Shown here piece by piece: positions 32,743 through 42,715 of a stretch of 64,000 bases of DNA. The translations under genes were made by a program, and so were the position numbers. The stretch covers positions 4,063,001 through 4,127,000 of the forward strand of contig JADLSH010000358.1 in assembly GCA_016169945.1 (NCBI GenBank). The letters are read 5' to 3'. The DNA comes from Trachythela sp. YZ-2020 (lineage: Eukaryota > Cnidaria > Anthozoa > Malacalcyonacea > Clavulariidae). The first letter of the stretch is position 1. Every line of letters begins with the position of its first letter. The notes below the pieces were generated by a model. That model was not told the DNA's origin. It did no database searches and saw only the letters and a program-made list of their open reading frames with translations.

Positions 32743-32776
<34 letters not shown>
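30050..32776 (+). mobile_element. RLE-type LINE, copy 1 (rearranged)
   Basis: It starts with a C-terminal endonuclease fragment (30051-30238: YIVELTVGFE, then SISSLGVYDKECHTF) fused to an RT region that runs in normal order to the 3' end. RT marks: KMKASGSPSPLDQLSIICF, FRPITLESIP, LLDLKNAF, GRGVLQGDCLSPLLFN and FADDAAVI. Then come the Cys-Cys-His-Cys knuckle (CSHCLAPETLLHVVAGC, C-x2-C-x7-H-x4-C) and a PDLLL...YIVELTV endonuclease core. Frameshifts lie near 31165, 31560, 31780, 31910 and 32290. AATAAA at about 32735 is followed by (ATT)n (32744-32776). The knuckle and PD-(D/E)xK-like domain place it in the R2/R4/NeSL/HERO group. Confidence 0.85.
30167..31168 (+). pseudogene. RLE-LINE reverse transcriptase ORF (copy 1)
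   Basis: A 333-codon open frame joins a tail fragment of the endonuclease domain (first about 25 codons) to fingers and palm of the RT, ending just after FADDAAVI (the active-site motif, usually Y/F-A-D-D). The remaining thumb, zinc knuckle and endonuclease continue in other frames. The join near 30238 reverses the usual domain order and must be a recombination or template-switch product. Confidence 0.8.
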
Positions 32777-32778
<2 letters not shown>

Positions 32779-33024
32779 AGAGAACAAAATAGAAACTTTT
32801 CAACTGTGAAATTTGTAAATCTGTCTATATAAGCTCACTCGGTGTGTTTGACAAAGAATGCCATACCTTCATTGAAATGTTAAATGATTTAGGGCTCGAC
32901 AAACAACACCAACAATACTGCATAAGAAGAATGATATCCATAGCCATCCGAACTTCGTATTATATTTTTTGTTGTAGAAATAAAGAATGGACTAATCCTG
33001 AACTAATGAATATTTAGACTACCG

Positions 33025-33208
33025 TATTTCCTTTAAATATATATACACTTCACGCATGTCTGGATGCGCATGTGTCTGAGTATTGTACCACATGCGCTTG
33101 GTGAGGGCAAGAGTATGGTGTATAAATACGAAGTCACTCGGATCTAGACTGCGTTACAAGCTGCACTGACGAGCCGTTGAACGGCGAAACATGCATGTCT
33201 GCAGATTT

Positions 33209-33244
<36 letters not shown>

Positions 33245-33278
33245 TGTATATATATATATATATATGGCCTTATGTGAT
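33025..33278 (+). mobile_element. Probable PLE terminal fragment carrying the ribozyme
   Basis: About 250 bp that interrupt the 3' end of LINE copy 2. It contains a GTATAAATACG segment, then the hammerhead, then (TA)n at 33213-33263. This order matches the PLE end at 25720-25848 (TATATAAGCGG, hammerhead-like motif, (TA)n), hence the assignment. No PLE protein sequence is attached. Confidence 0.55.
33161..33204 (+). ncRNA. Hammerhead ribozyme (type I arrangement)
   Basis: Core CTGACGA (33166-33172) and GAAA (33186-33189). Stem II is GCCGT (33173-33177) with ACGGC (33181-33185) and a 3-nt loop. Stem I is CTGCA (33161-33165) with TGCAG (33200-33204). Stem III is short (CA/TG after GAAA), with A33189 pairing T33198. 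The predicted self-cleavage is after C33199 (GTC). Every invariant core position is present. The short stem III and the neighbouring TATAAA-type upstream sequence and (TA)n are like hammerheads in Penelope-like element ends. Confidence 0.85.
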
Positions 33279-33363
33279 TTAAGTGGTCAATTGTAAGTTA
33301 CCTCTAGAAGTGAGATTTTTACAATTGTATATATCTAAGAAAAAAGTTATATCAATAAAGTTT

Positions 33364-33408
<45 letters not shown>

Positions 33409-33442
33409 AATCGCATTATAAATTGATAGCAATTATATAAAA

Positions 33443-34336
33443 GTGTTTAATCATGATACGTTCAAGTTTTATTGCTATGCTACTTTTGTGCGTCGTGTGT
33501 TCATTCTGTGGCAAAGATTTTGTCACGCTTGGTCGACACTCATGGGATGTAAACAACGAGTTTATCAAGCGGAACAAGCTGGTTCGGAAAATCCAACAAA
33601 AAGAGAAGTACCTGTATTAAATTCACCTACAGTTGTTATTAGTCTAACCGCACTGTTATCAAATGTTGCTGTGGTAAAGTTTGTAAAGGGAATCGGGGTC
33701 TCAAGATGCATCAGCGGAGTTGTCGAGTCATACATGGGCTTAATAATGAGCTGTGTGCAGATCTTGAAGAACAGATTGCGGATAACAACACAGAAGAAGT
33801 TCCTACGGTTGATGAAAGTAATACAAATTTAACTATGGCTGAGAACGAAACATCTCCAGTGCTAAAGAAGGGCATAAATCTACCCAGGAAAGACTTAGAA
33901 TGGTCAACGGCTAACGATTATTTCAAATCTGCGCTATATTTAAATGGTCCAATCAAATTACAAGATTTAAACACAAGTATACAAGTATTAAATAACGTGA
34001 TATATAACTATTTTGCTGATACCTTTGGACATACAGAAACTTAGTAAACCAAACGGTAAAAGACCTGAAAAAAGCCTTACGAAATTTAAAGTCGACAAAC
34101 GCTGATCTTACGGAAATAAAGTTTGTCTCGCGTGCTTTGCGTGATAAGCTGCGTAATAATAACAATAACACTAAGACAGACCCAAACCCTGACGAGTCAC
34201 TCAATCACAATAGATATCTTGAACGCAATTTCTGGGGTTATGTTAAGAACGTGCTTAAAAGACAACGCACTGTCCTACCATCGTTCACCATGCCCGAATG
34301 CATGCCTCAATTACTTCACTACTACACTTGCTGCAA
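33443..34336 (+). pseudogene. RLE-LINE N-terminal zinc-finger region (copy 3)
   Basis: Three frame pieces. CSFCGKDFVTLGRHSW near 33500 is a C2H-type finger. CGKVCKGNRGLKMHQRSC near 33670-33725 is the classic finger of RLE LINEs, used for target DNA recognition. Then come an acidic linker and KDLEWSTANDYFKSALYLNG. Frame changes near 33540 and 34040 break it. The next coding part (HPRKLFQVPSW) resumes at about 34669 after the insertion. Confidence 0.75.
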
Positions 34337-34668
34337 TTTTTAGTGAATTTTATATTTATGTGTATGTATATGTACGTGTATGTATGTGTGTATATGTATA
34401 TGTTTATGTATATATGTATGTATGTATGTGTAAATATGTGTCTACATATATATAATTATATATATATATATTAATGATTCCGTTATGTAACTATAATAGA
34501 TGTACATTAGTTGAAGTCATAGTGATGTAAATGTAGTGTAGTGTATTCATGTCAGGCAGGACTTAATTTAGGACTCTATTTGTCCTGTTGTCTGAGCCTT
34601 CAATCTTGTATTGTAAAATTAATTAAAAATAAAAAAAAATAAAAAAAATAAAAAAATAAAAATTCACC
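34337..34668 (+). mobile_element. Inserted LINE 3' end with (TA/TG)n and A-rich tail
   Basis: It splits copy 3 between the N-terminal domain and RT. It holds a GTATGTGTATATG-type repeat (34355-34470), a CR1/L2-like 3' UTR (ACTTAATTTAGGACTCTATTTGTCC) and a (AAAAT/AAAAAAAT)n tail. Copy 1 shows the uninterrupted sequence near 30245-30300. Confidence 0.65.
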
Positions 34669-35684
34669 CGAGAAAATTATTTCAAGTTCCAAGTTGGATT
34701 CTTAAGTTATGTAATCCAAATATCCAATTTGACCTTGACTCGCTAACCTATCAACAAGTTACAGCTGTAATACGTAAAATGAAAGCATCTGGCTCTCCTT
34801 GCCCTCTCGATCAGCTCTCCGTCATATGTTTTAAACGTTGTCCTTTCCTCAGAACTTATCTTGCTGAACTTATACGTGCTGTCTGGTTATCTGGGGCTAT
34901 TCCAGCTGAATGGAAAAGAGCTTGTACCATCCTGATTCATAAAAAGGGCGAATCTAACGACCCCTCCAATTTCCGACCCATCACACTCGAAACCATACCC
35001 TGGAAAGTATTTACATCCTGTCTCCGTCATTCGGTGTACTCCTTCCTCATCGCAAATAATTTTATCGAACATAATATTCAAAAATGCTTCACGCCTAATC
35101 TCTCAGGTATTTTAGAAGACACTGCACAAATGGCCCATATCATCAACAAAGCTCGGATTAAGCAACGTTCCCTTGTCATAACTCTTCTTGACCTCAAGAA
35201 TGCTTTTGATGAAGTTCATCATAACCTCATCCAATCCGTACTTGATTATCACCACATTCCCGATCACATTAATGACATTATAAAAAGTTTATATACTGAT
35301 TTTAAAACGTCGATCATAACATCTGAATTCCGTACTCGATTCGTAACTGTTGGTCGTGGTGTGCTACAAGGTGATTGCCTGAGCCGCCTACTGTTTAACA
35401 TGTGCTTTAACACTTTCATTCAACACATAAAAGCTGATAAGTACCGTCAATTTGGTTTCTCGTTTAACTTCCTAAATCCGATTCACTGGTTTCAGTTTGC
35501 TGATGATGCGGCTGTGATCATGCACTGGCCAAGAATCAGAAAACCAACATCTCTTAAACCGTTTCTCAATCTGGTGTCAATGGTCCAACATGGTACAGTA
35601 GTCCGAGTTGATAAGTGTAGTAGGCTACCTTTGGCATCAAGAAAGTTATCACAAAATCCGTGCAATACTTACCGAAACTGTTAA
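34669..35684 (+). pseudogene. RLE-LINE reverse transcriptase (copy 3)
   Basis: An open frame with all palm motifs: KMKASGSPCPLDQLSVICF, FRPITLETIP, LLDLKNAFDEVHHN (catalytic Asp), GRGVLQGDCLSRLLF and FADDAAVI (catalytic Asp pair). A frameshift near 35640-35680 separates it from the thumb, which continues in the next frame. The Pro expected after the CLS of the QGD motif is Arg here. Confidence 0.8.
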
Positions 35685-36979
35685 TTAACAATCGTCTCAT
35701 ACCTACAACTAGTATTGGAGAATCCTTTAAATATTTAGGACGATTTTTTGATTTTGATATGTCCGACCAAGAACATAAATCCGAACTTATGTCTCTCCTT
35801 GATGAACTAATGTCTGATATCGACCAAAAACCTCTTCACCCGAAAAACAAACTTCTTTTATATAACCGCTACGTCCTATCAAAAATATCCTGGCATTTCA
35901 CTGTTGCAGCTCTGTCTAAAACCTGGGTAACTGAAACTATTGATTCTGTAGTCAATAAATACATTCGAAAATGGCTTGAAATACCAATTTCTAGAACATT
36001 AAGTAACATTTACCTAACCCGTAACAAATTTGGTCTAAGTATCCTCCCACCATCTGTCAAATTCATCCAATGCCAAACAGTCCTACGTAATGCATTAAAA
36101 ACATCTCCAAACGAATCAATAAAAGAACTCTGGAAATCAACTAACAACCACACTAATGTACAATATGATATATACAGTTCAACCAAGGATGTTCTCAAAG
36201 AATTTCATTCTGGACAAGAAGATAAACTTCAAAACCACTTGATCTGCCAAGGTTCATTTTTCTCGCACGTCTCAAAATTCTCCCTATCACAGTTCAACAC
36301 CCTTTGGTCTGTTGCTCAATCAAAACTACCAAAGAACATTTTTAACTTCACCATCCGTTACATAAATAGCTCTCTTCCTACGCGAAAAAACCTTACAAGA
36401 TGGGGTTTAGCTTCGAGTCCTGGATGTTCATTTTGCTTGTGTCCTGAAACTCTGCTACACGTGGTTGCCGGCTGTCAATCTTATCTAGAACGCTTTACAT
36501 GGAGACATGATTCTGTATTGAACTTTCTCGCAAAAACATTTCAAACTATAAATACGTATAAACTATATGCTGACCTACCTGGATTTAGAAGCCCTTCAAT
36601 AATAACTGGCGATATATATCGGCCAGATTTACTACTAATTACTCCTGATGAATCTCTCTATATCCTCGAGCTTACTGTTGGATTTGAAACTAACCTACAC
36701 AACAACGTTGAACGCAAGAAAGCCAAATACAAATACTTAATTGAAGAACAACGCGAGCACTTTGCATCCGTTGAATTTGTAAACTTGTCAATCAGCTCTC
36801 TCGGTGTTTTCGATAAAGAATGCTTTACCTTTATAAAAATGTTAGACAATGTAGGCTTGGATAAAAAACACCAACAATATTGCATGAAAAAGATAATGTC
36901 CATCGCAATTAGAACGACATATTATGTTTTCTGCTGTATAAACAAGGAGTGGACCAATCCTGAACTGCTGAACTTTTAA
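35660..36979 (+). CDS. RLE-LINE thumb, CCHC knuckle and restriction-like endonuclease (copy 3)
   Basis: A 439-codon frame with no break, covering everything after the RT palm. The thumb holds SFKYLGRFFDFDMSDQEHKS. The zinc knuckle CSFCLCPETLLHVVAGC is C-x2-C-x7-H-x4-C, as in R2. The endonuclease core is IYRPDLLLITPDESLYILEL, followed by TVGFE and KKAKYKYL (PD...E...K-type residues), and the conserved end is NKEWTNPELLNF. It is normally the C-terminal part of a single ORF protein that nicks target DNA and primes reverse transcription there. The upstream frameshift means it is unlikely to be translated as such. Confidence 0.8.
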   Translation: MQYLPKLLINNRLIPTTSIGESFKYLGRFFDFDMSDQEHKSELMSLLDELMSDIDQKPLHPKNKLLLYNRYVLSKISWHFTVAALSKTWVTETIDSVVNKYIRKWLEIPISRTLSNIYLTRNKFGLSILPPSVKFIQCQTVLRNALKTSPNESIKELWKSTNNHTNVQYDIYSSTKDVLKEFHSGQEDKLQNHLICQGSFFSHVSKFSLSQFNTLWSVAQSKLPKNIFNFTIRYINSSLPTRKNLTRWGLASSPGCSFCLCPETLLHVVAGCQSYLERFTWRHDSVLNFLAKTFQTINTYKLYADLPGFRSPSIITGDIYRPDLLLITPDESLYILELTVGFETNLHNNVERKKAKYKYLIEEQREHFASVEFVNLSISSLGVFDKECFTFIKMLDNVGLDKKHQQYCMKKIMSIAIRTTYYVFCCINKEWTNPELLNF

Positions 36980-37141
36980 TATGTATATAATCATTTGTCT
37001 ATAATTCTTTCTGTGATTGTAAATAGTTCATATAGTAACATATATAGTAATCTGCGATTCGTGTAGCCAATTGTAAATTACCTAATATAGTGAGATTTAC
37101 AATTGTATGTAATGTTAAAAAATTTGTTTCAATAAAGTTTT

Positions 37142-37168
37142 CATTATTATTATTATTATTATTATTAT
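37142..37168. repeat. (ATT)n tract joining LINE copies 3 and 4
   Basis: A pure ATT/TTA trinucleotide run directly after AATAAAGTTTTC and directly before the next copy. Equivalent tracts are 32744-32776, 33366-33405, 37895-37909 and 39259-39291. Confidence 0.95.
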
Positions 37169-37909
37169 GGGGTATATTACCAACGTCAGACTGTTCCCAT
37201 TGCCTAGGCCCTGAAACACTTTTACATGTGGTAGCGGGTTGCCAGTCGTATCTGGAACGATTCACGTGGAGGCATAATTCTATTTTAAACTTCCTTGCGA
37301 CGAACCTACTGACCGTCAGCGGCTCATGTCTTTATGTGGATCTTCCAAGTTATAAAAGCCCATCCATCATTACTGGTGACACCTACCGTCCAGATTTGCT
37401 TCTATCAACATCAAGTGGATGTCTCTACATTGTTGAACTAACTGTTGGTTTCGAATCAAATCTCCAAAATAACGTTAAACGCAAAAAATGTAAATATTTA
37501 GAATTAATTAGGGAACAACGTAAACATTTTAAATCAGTTAAATTTATAAATCTATCGATTAGCTCTCTTGGTGTCTTTGCAAACGAATGTTCAACATTCA
37601 TAGAAATGCTCAAAGATCTTGACTTTGAAAAGAACCACCAAAAATTCTGCATCAAACGAATGACGACGATTGCGATCAGAACAACATATTATATATTTTG
37701 TTGTCGAAATAAGGAATGGACAAATCCAGAATTTTTAACATTTTGAAATTTGTGCTGTGTATTTGTTATATGTTATGTTGTGTATATATAGTATTATAGC
37801 CATTATTGATTCAAGTAGCCGGTTGTAAATTACCTTATATAAGTGAGATTTACAATTGTATATATAATCTAAAAAATTCATTAATAAAGTTTCCATTATT
37901 ATTATTATA
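37169..37909 (+). mobile_element. RLE-type LINE, copy 4 (5'-truncated)
   Basis: It begins exactly after the (ATT)n of copy 3 with GGGTATATTACCAACG (knuckle region), contains an unbroken frame to 37746 (VAGCQSYLERFTWRHNSILN, then PDLLLSTSSGCLYIVELTVG), the family 3' UTR, AATAAAG, and a short (ATT)n at 37895-37909. Confidence 0.85.
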
Positions 37910-39258
37910 AGTCTGAACTAACCTCTCTCGTCGACGAACTAATGACTGATATTGATTCTAAACCACTTCATCCAAAAAATAAAATATTCCTTTATAGTCG
38001 TTATGTTTTATCTAAATTATCCTGGCATTTTACTGTTACTAGTCTGTCGAAAACTTGGGTCACCGAAAATATTGATTCTAAAGTGAACAGTTATATTCGT
38101 AAATGGCTTGAAATACCCATATCTGGAACACTTAGCACTGTATTTCTAACTCGAAACAAATTTGGCCTCAATATTTGTCCTCCGTCCATCAAATTCATCC
38201 AATGCCAAACCGTTCTCCGCACAGCTCTTAAAACATCTCCAAACCACGAAATCAATCAACTTTGGAAGTCAACTAGCAACAACAAAAATATTCAGTATGA
38301 TGTCTATAACTCCACAAAACAAGTTCTTAAGGACTTTCGCTCTGGACAAGAGGATAGACTTCTCAATCATTTAACCTGTCAAGGCTCTTTCTTCAGTAAT
38401 ATTACAAAGTTCTCTCTTTCACAGCTGACGAAAATGTGGTGTGCATCCCAATCAAATCTGCCGAAAAATATATTTAATTTTACCGTACGATACATAAATA
38501 ACTCTCTTCCAACGCGCCAAAACCTTGCAAGATGGGGTATATTACCAACGTCAGACTGTTCCCATTGCCTAGCCCCTGAAACACTTTTACATGTGGTAGC
38601 GGGTTGCCAGTCGTATCTGGAACGATTCACGTGGAGGCATGATTCTATTTTAAACTTCCTTGCGACGAACCTACTGACCGTCAGCGGCTCATGTCTTTAT
38701 GCGGATCTTCCAAGTTATAAAAGCCCATCCATCATTACTGGTGACACCTACCGTCCAGATTTGCTTCTATCAACATCAAGTGGATGTCTCTACATTGTTG
38801 AACTAACTGTTGGTTTCGAATCAAATCTCCAAAATAACGTTAAACGCAAAAAATGTAAATATTTAGAATTAATTAGGGAACAACGTAAACATTTTAAATC
38901 AGTTAAATTTATAAATCTATCGATTAGCTCTCTTGGTGTCTTTGCAAACGAATGTTCAACGTTCATAGAAATGCTCAAAGATCTTGACTTTGAAAAGAAC
39001 CACCAAAAATTCTGCATCAAACGAATGACGACGATTGCGATCAGAACAACATATTATATATTTTGTTGTCGAAATAAGGAATGGACAAATCCAGAATTTT
39101 TAACATTTTGAAATTTGTGCTGTGTATTTGTTATATGTTATGTTGTGTATATATAGTATTATAGTCATTATTGATTCAAGTAGCCGGTTGTAAATTACCT
39201 TATATAAGTGAGATTTACAATTGTATATATAATCTAAAAAATTCATTAATAAAGTTTC

Positions 39259-39291
<33 letters not shown>
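37910..39291 (+). mobile_element. RLE-type LINE, copy 5 (5'-truncated)
   Basis: It begins within the (ATT)n of copy 4 with AAGTCTGAACTAACC (thumb region). Its frame is open from there to 39111, then comes the 3' UTR, AATAAAG and (ATT)n at 39259-39291. In the overlapping part it is nearly identical to copy 4 and close to copy 1. Confidence 0.85.
37942..39111 (+). CDS. RLE-LINE thumb, knuckle and endonuclease (copy 5)
   Basis: A 389-codon intact frame (an open frame also precedes the ATG) with CSHCLAPETLLHVVAGC, YRPDLLLSTSSGCLYIVELT, then KRKKCKYLELIREQRKHF and NKEWTNPEFLTF. The lack of any stop or frameshift over 1.2 kb marks a young insertion. Being 5'-truncated it has no RT and cannot move by itself. 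Confidence 0.8.
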   Translation: MTDIDSKPLHPKNKIFLYSRYVLSKLSWHFTVTSLSKTWVTENIDSKVNSYIRKWLEIPISGTLSTVFLTRNKFGLNICPPSIKFIQCQTVLRTALKTSPNHEINQLWKSTSNNKNIQYDVYNSTKQVLKDFRSGQEDRLLNHLTCQGSFFSNITKFSLSQLTKMWCASQSNLPKNIFNFTVRYINNSLPTRQNLARWGILPTSDCSHCLAPETLLHVVAGCQSYLERFTWRHDSILNFLATNLLTVSGSCLYADLPSYKSPSIITGDTYRPDLLLSTSSGCLYIVELTVGFESNLQNNVKRKKCKYLELIREQRKHFKSVKFINLSISSLGVFANECSTFIEMLKDLDFEKNHQKFCIKRMTTIAIRTTYYIFCCRNKEWTNPEFLTF

Positions 39292-39292
<1 letters not shown>

Positions 39293-39299
39293 ACTAAAA

Positions 39300-40560
39300 T
39301 GCAAAAACGCATCACTGCTAAATAAAATTTGTAATAGAATAAATTATGCATTAAAGGAATTAAAGGAATCGATGTGTGGAATGATCTTTCTACACGATAT
39401 AGTTATCTAGTCTACAGAATCACTGCAGTGACTCAAACTCCAGTAACGAAAATCATGCTGTAATTGATGATGAAACAAAAATGTTTATGGACGATACTAC
39501 ATTGTATAAAGTACTAGATTTCAGTAATCACGTCTCTGGTACACAAATTGGAGATTTGCCTAGAAAGGTTAATAGAGTTTAAATGTTCACTGATGATGAG
39601 AAAATGGAATTGAACTTAACGAAGTGTAAAGAAATGGTAATTGACTTCCGTAGGAATAAAACTATCATCCCACCTCTTGAAATAAATGGTCATGAACTTG
39701 AAAGAGTCTCATCTTATAAGTTACTTGGATTATGGGTTGATGATAACTTGAAGTGGAAATCTAACGTAGAATACTTGGTGAAAAAAGCCGCAAAACGTTT
39801 GTTTCTTGCTCCAACTCAAGATTTGAAAGTATTTTACATAATATCTATCATCAGATCAACACTTGAATACTGTTCGCAAATATGGCATGGTAATTTAACA
39901 ATGGAACAATCACATGATCTTGAAAGAATTCAGAAACGAGCTATGCGTATAATCTACTCTAATTTAACCTATGAAGAAGCTTTACTGGAGTGTAATCTTG
40001 ATACCTTTGAATTACGTAGGGAAGATATGTGTATTAACCTTATTCAATCTATGCTTGATCCAAGTCATAAATTACATTCTTTATTACCTGACAGAGTTGA
40101 GGAGATTAGGGATAGAATTACCAGATCGAACGGTGAAAATTTTTACAATTTTAAATGTACAAGTGAACGTTAAAAAATAGTCCAATTGTATATAGAATTG
40201 ATAGATTTAATCCAACTTTATCTTAGAAGACTTTTTAAACTTAATATTTGAATAATAGTTAAATACTAAACTAGTTTGTAGCTTAAATTCATTTTTTGTA
40301 AATAGAGCAATTTAAGTCAATTCACTTTTTTAACAATTGTTGTAATTCACATGATAATTGAGTAATTAGTTTACTATTGAATGAGGAATTTCTTAAAATA
40401 CAAAAAACTGACGTTATATTATTAAATTAATAGTCCAAATTTATTACCTAGGGGCCTTAAGCAAAAACCTTTAGGCTTCTAGCTCTCTTCTTGTAAATAT
40501 GTCTAGTATTTTTTTGTAATTGTAATATGTCGTTTATGTCCATGAATGTGCATCGCATCC
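39300..40560 (+). pseudogene. CR1/L2-like LINE, RT C-terminal part and 3' UTR
   Basis: Near 39480 a degraded palm motif (FMDDTTLYKV) is followed by a stop and then a 196-codon frame at 39583-40173. That frame has LTKCKEMVIDFRRNK, PPLEINGHELERVSSYKLLG, LWVDDNLKWKSNVEYL, STLEYCSQIWHG and IQKRAMRIIYSNLTYEEALL. This is the thumb and tail of a jockey/CR1/L2-type RT, the same family as 2-325 and 5368-5415. The AT-rich 3' UTR continues to roughly 40560. The 5' three quarters of the element are absent. Confidence 0.8.
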
Positions 40561-42710
40561 TGCGTCTGTGTATACGTAGCCCGAGTGAACGCCGAGCAGG
40601 CGTCTTGGTATTATTTCTAGCCGGGGCGCTGTCTAGAAAACTGATAAAAGCGCGTTCTCATTTATGGTTGACGTTCTAAGAATCTCAGACGCTGCTTATG
40701 TGCCCGCTCAGTGTATACTTCTCGCGTCAAGCAATTTTCGAGGAACATCGATTCCGTGATAGGGCATCACATTTTTGTCTCACTATTCGAGAATATCGCG
40801 TCCCATTTGACGTTAGACAGGGTTACACTGTAATATAGACCAAACAATTTCGCATTTAATATATAAACAAAACATTTGATAAAACATTATCGTACATGAA
40901 CAATCTGTATATTGGCTTTATTTTACATGAAGTTTATATCAGATATTGTTTTGAGCACCGTAAGTACATTGAAATCCAAAGGGTAGTCCGTAGAAAACAA
41001 TCTGAATAAATATCAAAATATGAGTATTCGTATTTTAAGCAAATGCTTCAAGCGAGGCCAAAGGAGTAAAGTTGAAAAGGCGATCTGTCGTAGTGAAAAT
41101 AATCAATCGGTCACTATATTAATATGTTAGGCTGCATGGTGAGCGAGTAAAAACGCACAATTTAGTCAATTAATATTATTATTTTAAATTCGTACCAATC
41201 CATTTCAATATGAATAAAAACCGAATTAACGTCCTACCTTGGGTTAAGTAGATTAATCTGGATTTCCTACATTTATGGAAGTCGAGAAATTTACTCGTCC
41301 TAATCGAAACCACTTCTCTGTCTGGGAATGAGTCACAAGACGCCTAATATGAATGTAAACCTTTCGAAACCGGAAAACATGCGTTTCCAGTTGAAATCTG
41401 ATGCTAAGTAAAGCGACTCACCTCTTAATTAAATATGCACTCGCTCAGTGTCTTATTCGAATTAGTGCTGTAGAACTAAATTTATAACTAGGGGGGCTCT
41501 CAGTGTTACCAAAGATGAAAACATTCAGGGTTGATGACGTCATAAGTAACCGCCCAATCCCATGATAACATTTCTTTACTATATTCATGCCAGAAATAGT
41601 CAAAGTAATGCTTGCTATGGCCAATTTCGCATTTAATATAATATATGTACCATCTTCATTTTATTTTAGATTAAGTTTATATCACATATTGTTTTAAATG
41701 CCAGAAGTACATTGATCAGGCCGGCAGAATGGGGAATACTTTAATAAACCTTGTGTAAACATTGCAGTTTTATTGTTCAAAGACAACATTGCAGTTTTAT
41801 TGTTGAAAAAGAACTAACGCAATTATTCTAATAAAGTACCGTCTGTCACAACATGGACTGTTCGATCGGAGTTCGATTGTTTATTTGATTGTTCCTATGT
41901 TTTGCTGGCTGTTTTGTTCGCGATTGATTGCTGTTCATAAATACGTACTTGAAGCAAGCAATAAAATCAAATTTTGTCTTGGAAATTGTCTATTTGTTTC
42001 GAATATTTTGCCGACCGGCAGATTGATTATCGTAGTTAGGTTTTGCAATTTCTTGCCGACCTAAAATTTCGGGAGTTTCAAGGGCTGTTGCAGTGCTACA
42101 AAAAGAAACCAAGTTGTCTACGATCTGCAAATTAAGATCAACTGCTCGACTTTTCATTTGACAAGCTTGAAAAAGAACTTGAAAGAGCACCATTTACCCA
42201 TGCACTTTTGCGGACAGCTTGTGTCAATAGAAGGAACTGTGCGAAGAGAAGTAAATGGGTCAGTTATCTTGAGAAATAAGTCTTCACGCCTGAATGCAGT
42301 ACAAGTGTACAACTGCTATTGAGTTTTTTCTTATATCATTCAAGTTGGTCGGTAAGTGTGATTGTGCATGTACAAATAATTAACCCCTGTCTCAAATAGG
42401 CCTCTCAAATATCCCCCTTTCTCAATTTCGGGCCTGTTCATATGAGCTTGGTGGACTGCCGCATGGAAAACTCCTGTAAGGACATGTTCATTCCAGACAT
42501 ATGTTGGATGAAGTGTTGATATAGAAAATTATATTCTTTCATATCACAGGAACACATCTGACATGCTTACTGATTAGATTTATTAATTGTGTTGGAGATT
42601 CTAGCTAATATACTGTGTCCCTCACAAGTCGCGTTTCAGCTAAATCAATAAGCCCATCGCCCTTATTAAAGCCCCACTTGAACATGCCTGAAATACTATA
42701 TTTTTCGTAT
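40561..42710. other. Stretch without recognisable genes
   Basis: Two diverged direct repeats lie at about 40848-40985 and 41622-41730 (shared CAATTTCGCATTTAATATA, GTTTATATCA, AAGTACATTGA). A short tandem duplication of AACATTGCAGTTTTATTGTT lies at 41758-41815. An open plus-strand stretch near 42090-42310 has no recognised motif. Confidence 0.5.
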
Positions 42711-42715
42711 AGCCA

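Larger units (their letters stand above)
32777..33409 (+). mobile_element. RLE-type LINE, copy 2 (5'-truncated, with internal insertion)
   Basis: It begins directly at the (ATT)n of copy 1 with REQNRNFSTVKFVNLS-type coding sequence and runs to the ORF end (NKEWTNPELMNI, stop at about 33017). It is interrupted at about 33025-33278 by a sequence with a hammerhead ribozyme and (TA)n, and resumes with the family 3' UTR (CAATTGTAAGTTACCTCTAG, AATAAAG) and (ATT)n at 33366-33405. Confidence 0.8.
33440..37168 (+). mobile_element. RLE-type LINE, copy 3 (near full length, subfamily B)
   Basis: The longest copy. It has N-terminal zinc fingers, then RT, knuckle and endonuclease, 3' UTR, AATAAAG and (ATT)n (37142-37168). 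It is interrupted at about 34337-34668 by another LINE's 3' end and simple repeats. It differs at many positions from copies 1, 4 and 5, which are close to each other, so it is a separate subfamily. Confidence 0.85.

Noticed and set aside
33953..34204. Minus-strand frame at 33953-34204
   Set aside because: Antisense to the RLE-LINE N-terminal region; no motif.
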